Assembly (NCBI GenBank): GCA_014529385.2
Contig: CM043971.1
Span: 84,921,340-84,981,339, forward strand
From: Adiantum capillus-veneris
Taxonomy: Eukaryota > Streptophyta > Polypodiopsida > Polypodiales > Pteridaceae
DNA length: 60,000 bases
Direction of reading: 5' to 3'
Part shown: positions 34,468 to 44,525 of the stretch, piece after piece
How positions within the stretch are numbered: the first letter of the stretch is position 1
Layout: each line of letters opens with the position of its first letter
The notes under the pieces: generated by a model
What the model was told of the DNA's origin: nothing
Database searches by the model: none
The model's input: only the letters and a program-made list of their open reading frames with translations
Translations under genes and position numbers: made by a program

Positions 34468-35936
34468 AGCCATTGTGGTTGTGTTGAGTTGTTTTGAAAA
34501 CACCTACTGTCTGCTTTATTACCAAGGAGAATGGAGCTCACCACGCAGGTGACTCAGGTTCTTTTCTCACCCTTGCTGGGTTAGTTGGTTTACTGCACTA
34601 TTTATGCATGATCAAAAGGTTTTAATTTAGGGAAGGTGGTCCTACCTTATGCTTGTTGCAAGCACGCATACTGTGCAATTAAAATTACGGCTATGGTATT
34701 CTTGTTAACTGTTTGCAAACGGAGTTTTATATTGATGTTATATCAAGGAGCTTGATATGGTAAACTTAGGAATGATACACCCCTGCCTATTATAAGCTAA
34801 TATAAACATCATATTAGAGCTGCTCCTGACTGTGGACTGGTTAGGTCGCCTCTGTGGTTTACTGTCGGGGGCTGTCGGGCTCTACATATTGGGATTGGTT
34901 GGCACCTCTTGGGATGGTCAATGGTAGGGACTGGATGTAATAACTATGGCATATATTGGTGGTTAGTGGTTGTTCTGCTGCTTTGTTTGAAAAGGAACTA
35001 TAAATAATTGAGCTCGTTACTGTATATAATCTTATGAATGGGTTTCTCATAAACAACATCTCGTCTGCTTTTATTGAAAGTCTAAATAAAATGAAAACAC
35101 TGTACATGGTAAAATGTGCTAGGCCTAAGCATTATGGATGGCCTTGGGATCGCTTGTGCATAAAAAACGACAGTCGGTGTTTTTCTGTTGAAAGGAAAGC
35201 TTGCATAGAAGTTGGGGATCGCCACAGTATGGTGAAATGGCTCTGTAAATAGCCGCTGCAGGACTTCACCTTTTGCATAAATTATTATGTGTGTGTGTGG
35301 CAGTATGTGTATGTATATATAGATGTATGTGGTTGGGAGTATGGCCGTTCTTAACATCTGCTACATCTGGACATTTATATTGCTTGACGGGGAACTGGTT
35401 CTTTGTCTCGAGTGTGTAAATGGAAGCAACATTTGGTGATGACCGATTGGTCACTTGGCTCTGACTCTAGCTGCAGGACCTGGAAAAAACAAGCATAATG
35501 ACTGGTTTTGTCGCTGACTTAACTGGTTTTTTTCTCACTAGGAAATAGAGTTATTTATTTAACTGGCAGGATTTGGAAACTGTTGGTTTTTTGGTTGCCA
35601 CACTTGGGCTTATCACCATTGAGACTTCATATCAGATAAGGGGATGGGGTGTTGTTTTAAAATACCCATGACTGTTGAAGCTTTAAGTTAGCATACTCAA
35701 ATCAAGCTGGACACTACAGTCCGTGTAAGCTGGGCATTCTAAAGGTAAGTATACAACTATTAATTTCCGGCTTTTGGAAAAGAAAGCTATGGTTGGTAAT
35801 CCATGAGTCTACTTAGTATGGATGGAGTTTTTTTGATACTCTGTTAATTGGTCATACTGTCATTTTTTTTTTTATAAAGGGGGGCAGATTATACATTAAC
35901 CTCTTTTTTTGATACCATTGGGCATCTTACACAGTT

Positions 35937-36101
35937 TTAAGTCGTTATGTAAAGGAATACCAACAACACCTCAAGATTGTTACTCCTGAAGGTAAGTATA
36001 TGGTTACTACTGCAAAGCATAGCTACCAAGCTATGGTATACAAAAATAGATCTCACGAAATTGATATATGGATTATTGGTGGGCTTCACAGCTCAGTATA
36101 A
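35937..36101 (+). CDS. Possible internal exon, 54 codons, in unit 1
   Basis: Following an acceptor-like ACACAG (35929-35934), an open frame begins SRYVKEYQQHLKIVTPEGKY and ends at TAA 36099. In unit 2 the acceptor reads ACACAA and the frame stops early. No family recognised. It could be a remnant of a spliced ORF carried by the repeat, or chance. Low confidence. Confidence 0.25.
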   Translation, partial: LSRYVKEYQQHLKIVTPEGKYMVTTAKHSYQAMVYKNRSHEIDIWIIGGLHSSV

Positions 36102-36563
36102 AACGTAGAAGGTAACACTCGTTTTTTGATGTAATAAGTAATTAATTGCTAAACATACCAGAGCTAATAAACAACCTAGCTTGTCTAAAGTAACTAAAAC
36201 CTATAAGATGGACATGGATAACAACTGATATGGTCCATTGATACCTGTAAAACACATCCAAGGCTAACTGAATTGTTGTCTTGTTTGGATGGATGCAGGT
36301 AAGGACTCTATCTTATCTGGGATGGCTTTCTTTTCTTTGGCAAGCAACCTTTCTGTAATGAAATACTCACTGAGGAACGGGGAAGTTCTTTTACTACTAG
36401 TCTTACTGAAAGAGGATCTCTTTCCTACAATCATTGTACCTAAATAATTCTAATACTGAGTTATTTTTGTACATATCAGTTCATTATTCCTTGGCCAGGT
36501 GTCTTTTGAATGTAAAAGTTCAATTATGTCTCATTAGTTAAGATTTAAACGGCTACACACACA

Positions 36564-37230
36564 TCCTATACATAAGGTTTCTTCTTTTCCGGGGAAATCG
36601 GGATGCTGGCCTAGGAAATTATCTTAGGAATGGAGCTCTAAATTGGACCCACAGTTTGTAAATCCGTCATTGGTAGACTGGTGTTAGGTGGCCCCTTTTA
36701 GACTCTTTTTTTGGTTCCCTACTCACGGCTACCATAGTCTCTGACTTTGCCGGTTGAAGGTTTGCAGGACCAAGTATACTTTACAATATAGACACTTTGC
36801 TAATCTTTATGTCACCTCTGTTTCAGGACTGCTCACGTTATAGAATGACAGCTCACATGAGTACTAATCACAACCCTGAGAATCATGCAAAGATTCTTGA
36901 TCAGATTAAGCTTTACCTTAAAGACCATACACCAAAGAATGGCTTGGCTACTAGAACTAGACCTTTCCTTGCTAGGAAAGCCAAATTATGTATTACATAC
37001 TATGGCAAGAAAAAGTAAACCTGACCTCACTGTTTTTGCAGACTCTTGCTTTATCTCAAGGATTGGAACTTACCTCATAACCCCTCTCTGTGGCCTCCTC
37101 TCTTGTCCTTAGATGTTTTAGCAGTTTGGATGTTTCACAGCTTATTTATGATTCAACTCTTGTCTCGGATAAAAAACTTTCTGTCTTGCATATGTTGTCA
37201 TTTAATGACTAGGCAAAAATTCTGGCTACA
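36564..37230 (+). other. 5' internal region of the RT element
   Basis: Mostly AT-rich. A frame at 36797-37018 contains HAKILDQIKLYLKDHTPKNG and is bounded on the left by a good acceptor (TCTGTTTCAG, ending 36826). Another acceptor-like TTTTTGCAG ends at 37042. These may be the N-terminal exons of the following ORF. No domain recognised. Confidence 0.4.
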
Positions 37231-38226
37231 TTGGACAAAGACCCCCTAGAAGGCGTCAATTTATTATCCCAATATATTGCCCAACTTCCTATCCTTGCTT
37301 CACAATATCAGCAGGAGCTTGCCCAATTCTCCTTATCTGGAGCTGAGCTATCAAACTTCCTTAGGAAACTCTGTGAGCTTAACCCCTCGTTTGTCTGCAC
37401 CCCAAATACCCCCTCCATCCCTCCAACTGGTGGCATTTTTTGTCGAGATAGTGCAGCACTAGAAGCAGTAAAAGAATTTCAAAATAATCTCTGCTCCCTC
37501 AATGATGTTAACCTCCTTGAGATGGTACCAAAAATCTCTAAAGTATTTCCTATCTTACCAATCAGACAAATAGAAATTGAATCTCTCGGAGTTGACCATC
37601 AACTATGGGTTCTGCCTAACAAAGCCTTCCTCGCTCCTATTCTTAGTGAAACCTGGGTGTACTTGGCCAACCTTCTTGCCTCAACCGTGGAAGACTGTAA
37701 ACTCAAGATTCTTAAAGGTGGGAAGTTCTTGGACAAGGGAGAACTGATTAAAGCACCCTTTAACCTTCATCTCATCGACCACTCCAAATGCCCCTCAAAT
37801 GCTGGATTGTACATATGTACTAAAGGTAGCATGGAATTTGCAAAAAGTAACCCAGATTTCTACACAGAGTCCATCTGGAATATCTTTCGCTCCTATGTGA
37901 AATGTGCTTGCAGGTTTCTTGACCCCAAAGCTACCTGTGAATCAAGCATCATGTGGTTTGATCATGCAATATGGTTTATCCTCAACCATTTGGATCTGTT
38001 ATTCCTAGAGAAACCAGTCGACTTTCATCTATCCCTCATCTTCTCATGGCTTGGTGGACAGGCTAAGAAGATTGTGATTGTACAAATTGTCTTTAATATC
38101 TTCTATGGTCTTATGCATGATATTTTGAAAGAGCTTAAAGCATATGAGCTTGGTCTGTACCTTACCACTTATGCTAACTTTAAAGGGGTCAAGTTCATCA
38201 CTAATTTGCTTAAACCTTTGTATTGA
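37231..38226 (+). CDS. 331-codon ORF of unknown function upstream of RT
   Basis: The longest uninterrupted frame of the internal region. It starts MDKDPLEGVNLLSQYIAQLP, is leucine-rich, and contains several hydrophobic stretches (WFDHAIWFILNHLDLLFLEK; IVIVQIVFNIFYGLMHDILK) and a cluster of cysteines (KCACRFLDPKATCESS). I recognise no family. I looked for a GIY-YIG nuclease, which Penelope-like elements can carry before or after RT, and did not see its G-I-Y and Y-I-G pair. A +1 shift near its end would add a serine-rich tail with RGRGRFP (to 38389), so the true protein may be longer. Position suggests ORF1 or the N-terminal part of the RT protein. The start could lie upstream if exons are spliced on. 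Confidence 0.55.
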   Translation: MDKDPLEGVNLLSQYIAQLPILASQYQQELAQFSLSGAELSNFLRKLCELNPSFVCTPNTPSIPPTGGIFCRDSAALEAVKEFQNNLCSLNDVNLLEMVPKISKVFPILPIRQIEIESLGVDHQLWVLPNKAFLAPILSETWVYLANLLASTVEDCKLKILKGGKFLDKGELIKAPFNLHLIDHSKCPSNAGLYICTKGSMEFAKSNPDFYTESIWNIFRSYVKCACRFLDPKATCESSIMWFDHAIWFILNHLDLLFLEKPVDFHLSLIFSWLGGQAKKIVIVQIVFNIFYGLMHDILKELKAYELGLYLTTYANFKGVKFITNLLKPLY

Positions 38227-38691
38227 AGATGATGATTCTCCTGCTCTAAAACGAGCTAACTCTTTGGCTACTCCTAACTCCTTCACCTCATTTTTTACAC
38301 CCAGCTCCTCATCTAATCGAGGAAAATCTTGTAGCTTTACAAGAGGGAGAGGCAGATTCCCTGCAATAAAAAACTTCCCTGAAATCTAACCCATGAATAT
38401 ATTGCAGGTCTCTATAAACCCATGTGGAAGAAGAGTCTCAGCAAAGAAGGTTCGAATTGTGGTGCTATCTACATACACTGTCTGTTTCACAATATCCTTC
38501 TCGATTGGATCTTACCAAAAAATCTTTTTGGTGAGTGCTTTGACTTATTTTTTGGTAATCATAAACTGCTTGACAATATTCTCATAGGATGGAAATACCA
38601 TCATCCTATAAAAGGATTAGTTTTAAATAATGACTTTCTTAGACAAGAAACAATCCCTTAATGTACATGCATTCAATTTACCTCATTCTGT

Positions 38692-40369
38692 AGGATTTTG
38701 AAGGATTTGGTAACCATGTCTGTACTCAGGACCTTAGCATTATCGATAATGTCACAATACGTAAGTTACTAGCCAAAGGGCTCAATCACATACCTAACTA
38801 CAAAAAAAAAACCCTTACCTTGCCCTATCAGCTTTACTTAGCTGCCTCATTGACCTTGTCAGTGCTCTCCGACTAGAGATGACAGTCCTACCGGACTTAA
38901 AGGAATTAGTGAAGGAAGGCTTCCTTCATAAAATTTCTCTACTTCCTAGGAAGTGGCTTTCTTATGATAGCTCTTGGCTTACACCTCAACTAGCTCTTGA
39001 TTTTCAACTAATCTCAGATAAATGGCTTGTGGTCGGGCTTGACAAAAGCGCCAACTATCCTACTATTATGTGCAAATACCTTGCTTGGAAAGCAGTTCGG
39101 GATCGAGTATCAAGTAAAGAATTCTGTCATACTAACAATACGCCGCAAGATATCTCTAACAAGATCTCTAAACATCTAGCACAGCTTGGTTATTCTCTTA
39201 GTAACACCAGGTTACCAGTACTATTTCCTAAATATAAATTCCACAAACATAAATTCAGATGGATATCTGATGCCTCTAACTGTATCTTCACAGATATCAC
39301 CAAAGATATTACTCTTTGCCTTGATATTATTCTCACAGAATTTGGACCCATTTGTGCAGAGAAGCAGAGAATCTGCAAGGATTTCCTAAATATCCAATAT
39401 AATCCCTTCTGGTTAACAAAAAACGCTATAGAAGTCTCACTTAACCTTCCTCAACATATCTTCCACATCTTTACAATTGATATTACACAATGCTATGAAA
39501 ACATTCCACTTAGTGGAGATCTCGGCCTTAAGACTGTTTTAGCTAAGGTTATTAATTTAGCCTTTACCAATGCTAAAAAGAGAAAGTATCGTTTTATCTC
39601 CCTATCCAAGAAACCCAGATGGATTCAAGCATCTCACTCCATACACCCTCTACACTTCAATGAAACAAAGCTCTGCTCCTATATTTTCTGGCTGTTGAAT
39701 AACTGCATTGTTATTGCAGGCGGCTGCTGCTTTAACCAATGCCTTGGCATCCCTATGGGCTTCTCTTGCTCACCACTTATGTGTAACATTTACCTGGATT
39801 TTTTCGAATACAAATGATGTCTTAAGAACATGGAAACTAACCATAAAATACTTCCATTATTCAATCATACCTTTAGATATATGGATGACCTGCTTAGTGT
39901 TAACAACAGAATGTTCTCTAAAGAGATTGATCTAATCTACCCCCACTGCCTAAAAATTGAGCCTACTTCCCTCCCAGATAATTCAATTGTTTTTGGGAAC
40001 TTTTGCAAATCAACCCAATTTCTTAACTTTTCAATATCCCTTCACTCCCCATCTACAGGTGGATATGACCTCAGATTTATCTGGAGAAAGGATCTTCTTA
40101 AGCTTCCTCACATAGAATTCATAAAAAGAAATAGCAATAGGCCATAAAAAGCCTCTATTTGCTCTTGTATTGGCCTTCTTTACTTAATTTTCTACTCTTC
40201 ATCTACCTCCTCTTTGGCATGGGAAGAGATATCTATACTAATTAAAAAATACTGCCAGAACGGATTTAACCATAATCAGATCCGGAACACCATCATACAA
40301 GCCCTCATACAGCATGACTGGCCTGGACTATTGTTTCAAAAAGAGAGTCTCATCTCTCTCATAAGGTAG
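38692..40369 (+). pseudogene. Penelope-like reverse transcriptase, no visible nuclease
   Basis: Before the A-tract at 38801 one frame has TQDLSIIDNVTIRKLLAKGL, resembling the LLxKGLxFxP start of Penelope-like RTs. The frame then shifts by one base at the A10 tract. From there one frame holds ISDKWLVVGLDKSANYPTIM (the A/DK region), RLPVLFPKYKFHKHKFRW, motif A FTIDITQCYENIPL (Asp codon 39479), motif B LGIPMGFSCSPLMCNIYL (39743-39796), motif C FRYMDDLLSVN (39872-39904) and FLNFSISL, then LPHIEFIKRNSNRP and a helical thumb-like end. In-frame stops: TGA 39815, TAA 40145, final TAG 40367. Catalytic Asp residues are present. No GIY-YIG domain follows. Such GIPMG/YxDD RTs with 'CYENIPL' occur, from memory, in green algae and early plants. 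The exact clade needs a tree. Confidence 0.72.
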
Positions 40370-40397
40370 TAGGCCCATACACAATGGGCCTACTACC
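40365..40397 (+). terminator. Perfect 14-bp hairpin at the end of the RT frame
   Basis: GGTAGTAGGCCCAT (40365-40378) and ATGGGCCTACTACC (40384-40397) are exact complements around ACACA. The RT stop codon TAG lies in the left arm. It may stabilise or end the transcript. No T-tract follows directly. Confidence 0.5.
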
Positions 40398-40430
40398 GAC
40401 CGATTGTGTGTGGTGCCTGGGTTAGGGCAG

Positions 40431-40548
<118 letters not shown>

Positions 40549-40622
40549 GTATACTGGTCATAAGTTCTTCCCAAGCCCCCCCCCCCCCCCTTTTTTTTTC
40601 TCTCTTTTGCCTAGACCAGACT

Positions 40623-43035
40623 AGGTCAACTTAAGAGATTGCATTTAAAATATACCACTAAGTTTACTACTACCGGGGGGCCTAGCCCTTGAATATATTA
40701 TGATGCTCTGTATTTTTGGAGAGTCGAGCGTGTTCAATGGTGTCTCCTCCCATGGCGCAGTGAAGGCGGCTTTCTTCCCCCCCTGACTATCGATCTCCAT
40801 TGATGGCCATATGGCATGCAGCTCTATGCTATCATACACTCATGAGGGAGTGCGACCTGACTCTCTCGCTACCTTGGCACAGCATATGGACAGACCGGCC
40901 TCCTCCTACTATAAAAACAAGTGAGGGCTCATCTCTGCCCCTCACTTAGCCATTGTGGTTGTGTTGAGTTATTTTGAAAACACCTATTGTCTGCTTTACT
41001 ACCAAGGAGAATGGAGCTCACCACGCAGGTGACTCAGGTTTTTTTCTCACCCTTGCTGGGTTAGTTGGTTTACAACACTATTTATGCATGATTAAAAGGT
41101 TTTAATTTAGGGAAGGTGGTCCTACCTTATGCTAATTGCAAGCATGCATACTGTGCAATTAAAACTATGGCTATGGTATTCTTGTTAACTGTTTGCAAAC
41201 GGAGTTTTCTGTTGATGTTATATCAAGGAGCTTGATATGGTAAACTACGAATGATACACCCCCGCCTGTTATAAGCTGATATAAACATCATATTAGAATT
41301 GCTCCTGACCGTGGACTGGTTAGGTCACCTCTGTGGTTTACTGTCGGGGGCTGTCGGGCTCTACATATTGGGATTGGTTGGTACCTCTTGGGATGGTCAA
41401 TGGTAGGGACTGGATGTAATAACTATGGCATATATTGGTGGTTAGTGGTTGTTTTGCTGCTTTGTTTGAAAAGGAACTATGAATAATTGAGCTCGTTACT
41501 ATATATAATCTTATGAATGGGTTTCTCATAACCAAGATCTCGTCTGGTTTTATTGAAAGTCTAAATAAAATGAAAACACTGTACATGGTAAAATGTGCTA
41601 GGCCTAGGCATTATGGATGGCCTTGGGATCACTTGTGCCTAAAAAACGGCAGTTGGTGTTTTTCTGTTGAAAGGAAAGCTTGCATAGAAGTTGGGGATCG
41701 CCACATTATGGTGAAATGGCTCTGTAAATAGCCGCTGCAGGACTTCAGCTTTTGCATAAATTATTATGTGTGTGTGTGGCAGTATGTGTATGTGTGTAGA
41801 GATGTATGTGGTTGGGAGTATGGCCGTTCTTAACATTTGCTACATCTGGACATTTATATTGCTTGACGGGGAACCGGTTCTTTGTCCCGACTGTGTAAAT
41901 GGAAGCAACATTTGGTGATGACTGATTGGTCACTTGGCTCTGACTCTAGCCGCTGCAGGACCTGGAAAAAACCAGCATAATGACTGGTTTTGTCGCTGAC
42001 TTAACTGGTTTTTTTCTCACTAGGAAATAGAGTTATTTATTTAACTGGCAGCATTCGAAAACTGTTGGTTTCTTGGTTGCCACACTTGGGGCTTATCACC
42101 ATTGAGACTTCATATCAGATAAGGGGATGGGGTGTTGTTTTAAAATACCCATGACTATTAAAGCTTTAAGGTAGCATACTCAAATCAAGTTGGACACTAC
42201 AGTCCATGTAAGCTGGGCATTCTGAAGGTAAGTATACAACTATTAATTTCCGGCTTTTGGAAAAGAAAGCTATGGTTGGTAATCCATGAGTCTACTTAGT
42301 ATGGATGGATTTTTTTTGATACTCTGTTAATTGGTCATACTGTCATTTTAAAAAAAAGGGGGGGCAGATTATACATTAACCTCTTTTTTTGATACCATTG
42401 GGCATCTTACACAATTTTAAGTCGTTATGTAAAGGAATACCAACAATACCTCGAGATTGTTACTCCTGAAGGTAAGTATATGGTTACTACTGCAAAGCAT
42501 AGCTACCAAGCTATGGTGTAAAAAAATAGATCTCATGAAATTGATATATGGATTATTGGTGGGCTTCACAGCTCAATATAAAAGGTAGAAGGTAACACTC
42601 ATTTTTTGATGTAATAAGTAAATAATTGCTAAACATACCAGAGCTAATAAACAACCTAGCTTGTCTAAAGTAACTAAAACCTATAAGATGGACATGGATA
42701 ACAATTGATATGGTCCATTGATACCTGTAAAACACATCCAATGCTAACTGGATTGTTGTCTTGTTTGGATGGATGCAGGTAAGGACTCTATCTTATCTTG
42801 GATGGCTTTCTTTTCTTTGGCAAGCAACTTTTCTGTAATGAAATACTCACTGAGGAACTACGGGGAAGTTCTTTTACTACTAGTCTTATTGAAAGAGGAT
42901 CTCTTTCCTACAATCATTGTACCTAAATAATTCTAATACTGAGTTATTTTTGTACATATCAGTTCATTATTCCTTGGCCAGCTGTCTTTTGAATGTAAAA
43001 GTTCAATTATGTCTTATTAGTTAAGATTTAAATAG

Positions 43036-43045
<10 letters not shown>
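40623..43045 (+). repeat. Direct repeat unit 2
   Basis: Matches unit 1 closely over its whole length with scattered substitutions and small indels. It contains the same TATA box (40910), hairpin, ATG (41011), donor-like and AG|GT sites (42778). It ends in a long (CA)n tract (43038-43117), where unit 1 has only a few CA. Confidence 0.88.
40910..40947 (+). promoter_or_regulatory. TATA box and hairpin, unit 2
   Basis: TATAAAA 40910-40916, then AAGTGAGGG and CCCTCACTT with loop bases that differ from unit 1 at three positions, so the stem is kept while the loop varies. Confidence 0.65.

Positions 43046-43117
<72 letters not shown>
43038..43117. repeat. (CA)n microsatellite
   Basis: About 80 bp of CA at the end of unit 2, directly joined to the SINE-like segment, whose 3' tail on the minus strand it would form as (GT)n. 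Confidence 0.95.
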
Positions 43118-43119
<2 letters not shown>

Positions 43120-43261
43120 GAAGAAGATAATTTTAACGTCGTAGGAAACTATCCCAAGAGACCTTAAAGATCTATCGAACGAGGAGAGTTGAACTCAAGA
43201 CCCGTTATTCAAGAGGAAAATGGCATAACCAATCTACCACACTTGGGTGATAGAAAGGTTA
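43118..43261 (-). mobile_element. tRNA-related SINE-like segment
   Basis: The minus strand has a polymerase III A-box-like TGGTAGATTGG (43229-43239) and, 32 nt on, a B-box-like GAGTTCAACTC (43186-43196, matching GWTCRANNC), in a frame reading like tRNA (GTGTGGTAGATTGGTTATGC). A body of about 70 bp follows and then (GT)n. The acceptor stem and CCA of a real tRNA are missing. A shorter version lies at 52919-53030. No target duplication was identified. Confidence 0.55.
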
Positions 43262-43292
43262 TACCATTTTCCTCTTTTTATTGGCACACGCG

Positions 43293-43294
<2 letters not shown>

Positions 43295-43372
<78 letters not shown>
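43295..43372. repeat. (CA)n microsatellite with nearby C22 tract
   Basis: Pure CA of about 78 bp. A C22 run follows at 43470-43491. The remaining bases to 43570 hold no gene. Confidence 0.95.
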
Positions 43373-43374
<2 letters not shown>

Positions 43375-43759
43375 CCCGCACCCATACCCGCCCCGTCCCC
43401 CACACACACACACAGTGGTAATACTATGGAGTTAATTTTGTCCTCCTCCTATATGGGTTTTTTCCATAACCCCCCCCCCCCCCCCCCCCCCTATTGGCAA
43501 AATAAGGCCCTCATTATTTCACTGTGCCACCGACTTTTTGATATGGGACAAAACATATAAAGAGTGTTTTTTTTTATAAAAAGAGCAAGAGGACATCCTC
43601 AGCTATCATCACAAAGGGAAGGCAGCTCCTTCCACCCTCGGACCATGAACTGGCGCTCTCTCCCCAGGCAATAATATCTTCTGACGCCTGAGGAGCTCTC
43701 ACAGCAAGGGGCGGCTCTGCTCTTTCACTTCAGGCGCTCAGGAGGTGTGCAAACCAACC

Positions 43760-43796
43760 TATAAATATTAAGGTGAGGGCACTCCTTAGCCCTCAC
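43760..43796 (+). promoter_or_regulatory. TATA box and hairpin, unit 3
   Basis: TATAAAT at 43760-43766, then GTGAGGG (43773-43779) pairing with CCCTCAC (43790-43796). The flanking upstream region is unlike units 1 and 2, so the conservation is concentrated on this core. Confidence 0.6.
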
Positions 43797-44525
43797 TTAG
43801 CTTAAGATTTAGTTTCTGGTTGTTGTTATCCCGCTCTGTGTCGTTACTGCTTGAACTTCCTAAAGCTATGGAGCTTGCAGCTCAAACTTCTCAGGTACTG
43901 TGGTCTACCTAAACTCTCATTTGGTTACTCTAAAAGAATAAATATGTGTGTTTTTCAAACGAAACTGCTTTTATCAGAGTGCTTGATATGGTAACCTTGG
44001 GCAAGGGACCCCGCCTGTTATAAACTAACAAAGTATGGAGTATCCTCCATACATGTTGCCTCTAAACCTGGACTGGTTAGGACGCCTCTATGGTTTACTG
44101 TTGGAGACCGACTGTCTTTTCATAATGGGATTGACTGGCTCCTCTTGGGCTGGGCAATGATAAGGAATAGATGTAATACTATGGCATATATTGATGATTA
44201 ATGGTTGTTCTGCTGCTTTGTGTGGAAAGTAACTAGGAATAGTTGAACTCATTAACTTCATATGATCTTAGGAAGGGGTGTTTTGTTAATCCATGTGCAG
44301 GAGAATACCATATACATGATTTTTTCATAAAAAACAACAGTCGGTACTATTTTTTCTGCATAATAGCCGGGTCTTGCCACAGGCTTGTGAAAATGGCTCT
44401 GTAAAAAGCAACCGAAGTACTTCACCTCTGCTTAAATGAATAGGTGTTTATATGAGGCAGGCTGTATGTGTGTATAGGGGTATGTGGATGGAAGCATGAT
44501 GGGTGGCTTGGCTTATTGGCCGTTC

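Larger units (their letters stand above)
34145..36563 (+). repeat. Direct repeat unit 1
   Basis: It begins AGGTCAACTTAAGAGATTGC and ends at a short CACACACA, closely matching unit 2 throughout. Contents: TATA box and hairpin (34430-34467), a conserved ATG (34531), several GGTAAGTAT donor-like sites (35744, 35991) and an AG|GT site at 36298. It replaces the end of B's integrase. Confidence 0.88.

Noticed and set aside
35034-35252. A 72-codon frame kept in both unit 1 and unit 2 (41513-41731)
   Set aside because: Length is conserved, but most differences between the copies change the amino acid, which fits neutral drift of a recent duplicate rather than a selected protein. Unit 3 does not keep it.
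37231-40369. GIY-YIG nuclease in the Penelope-like element
   Set aside because: The only vaguely similar phrase (NAGLYICTKG, about 37800-37830) lacks the second motif and the catalytic spacing.
43118-43261. A functional tRNA gene
   Set aside because: The boxes are present, but there is no pairing acceptor stem or proper anticodon arm.
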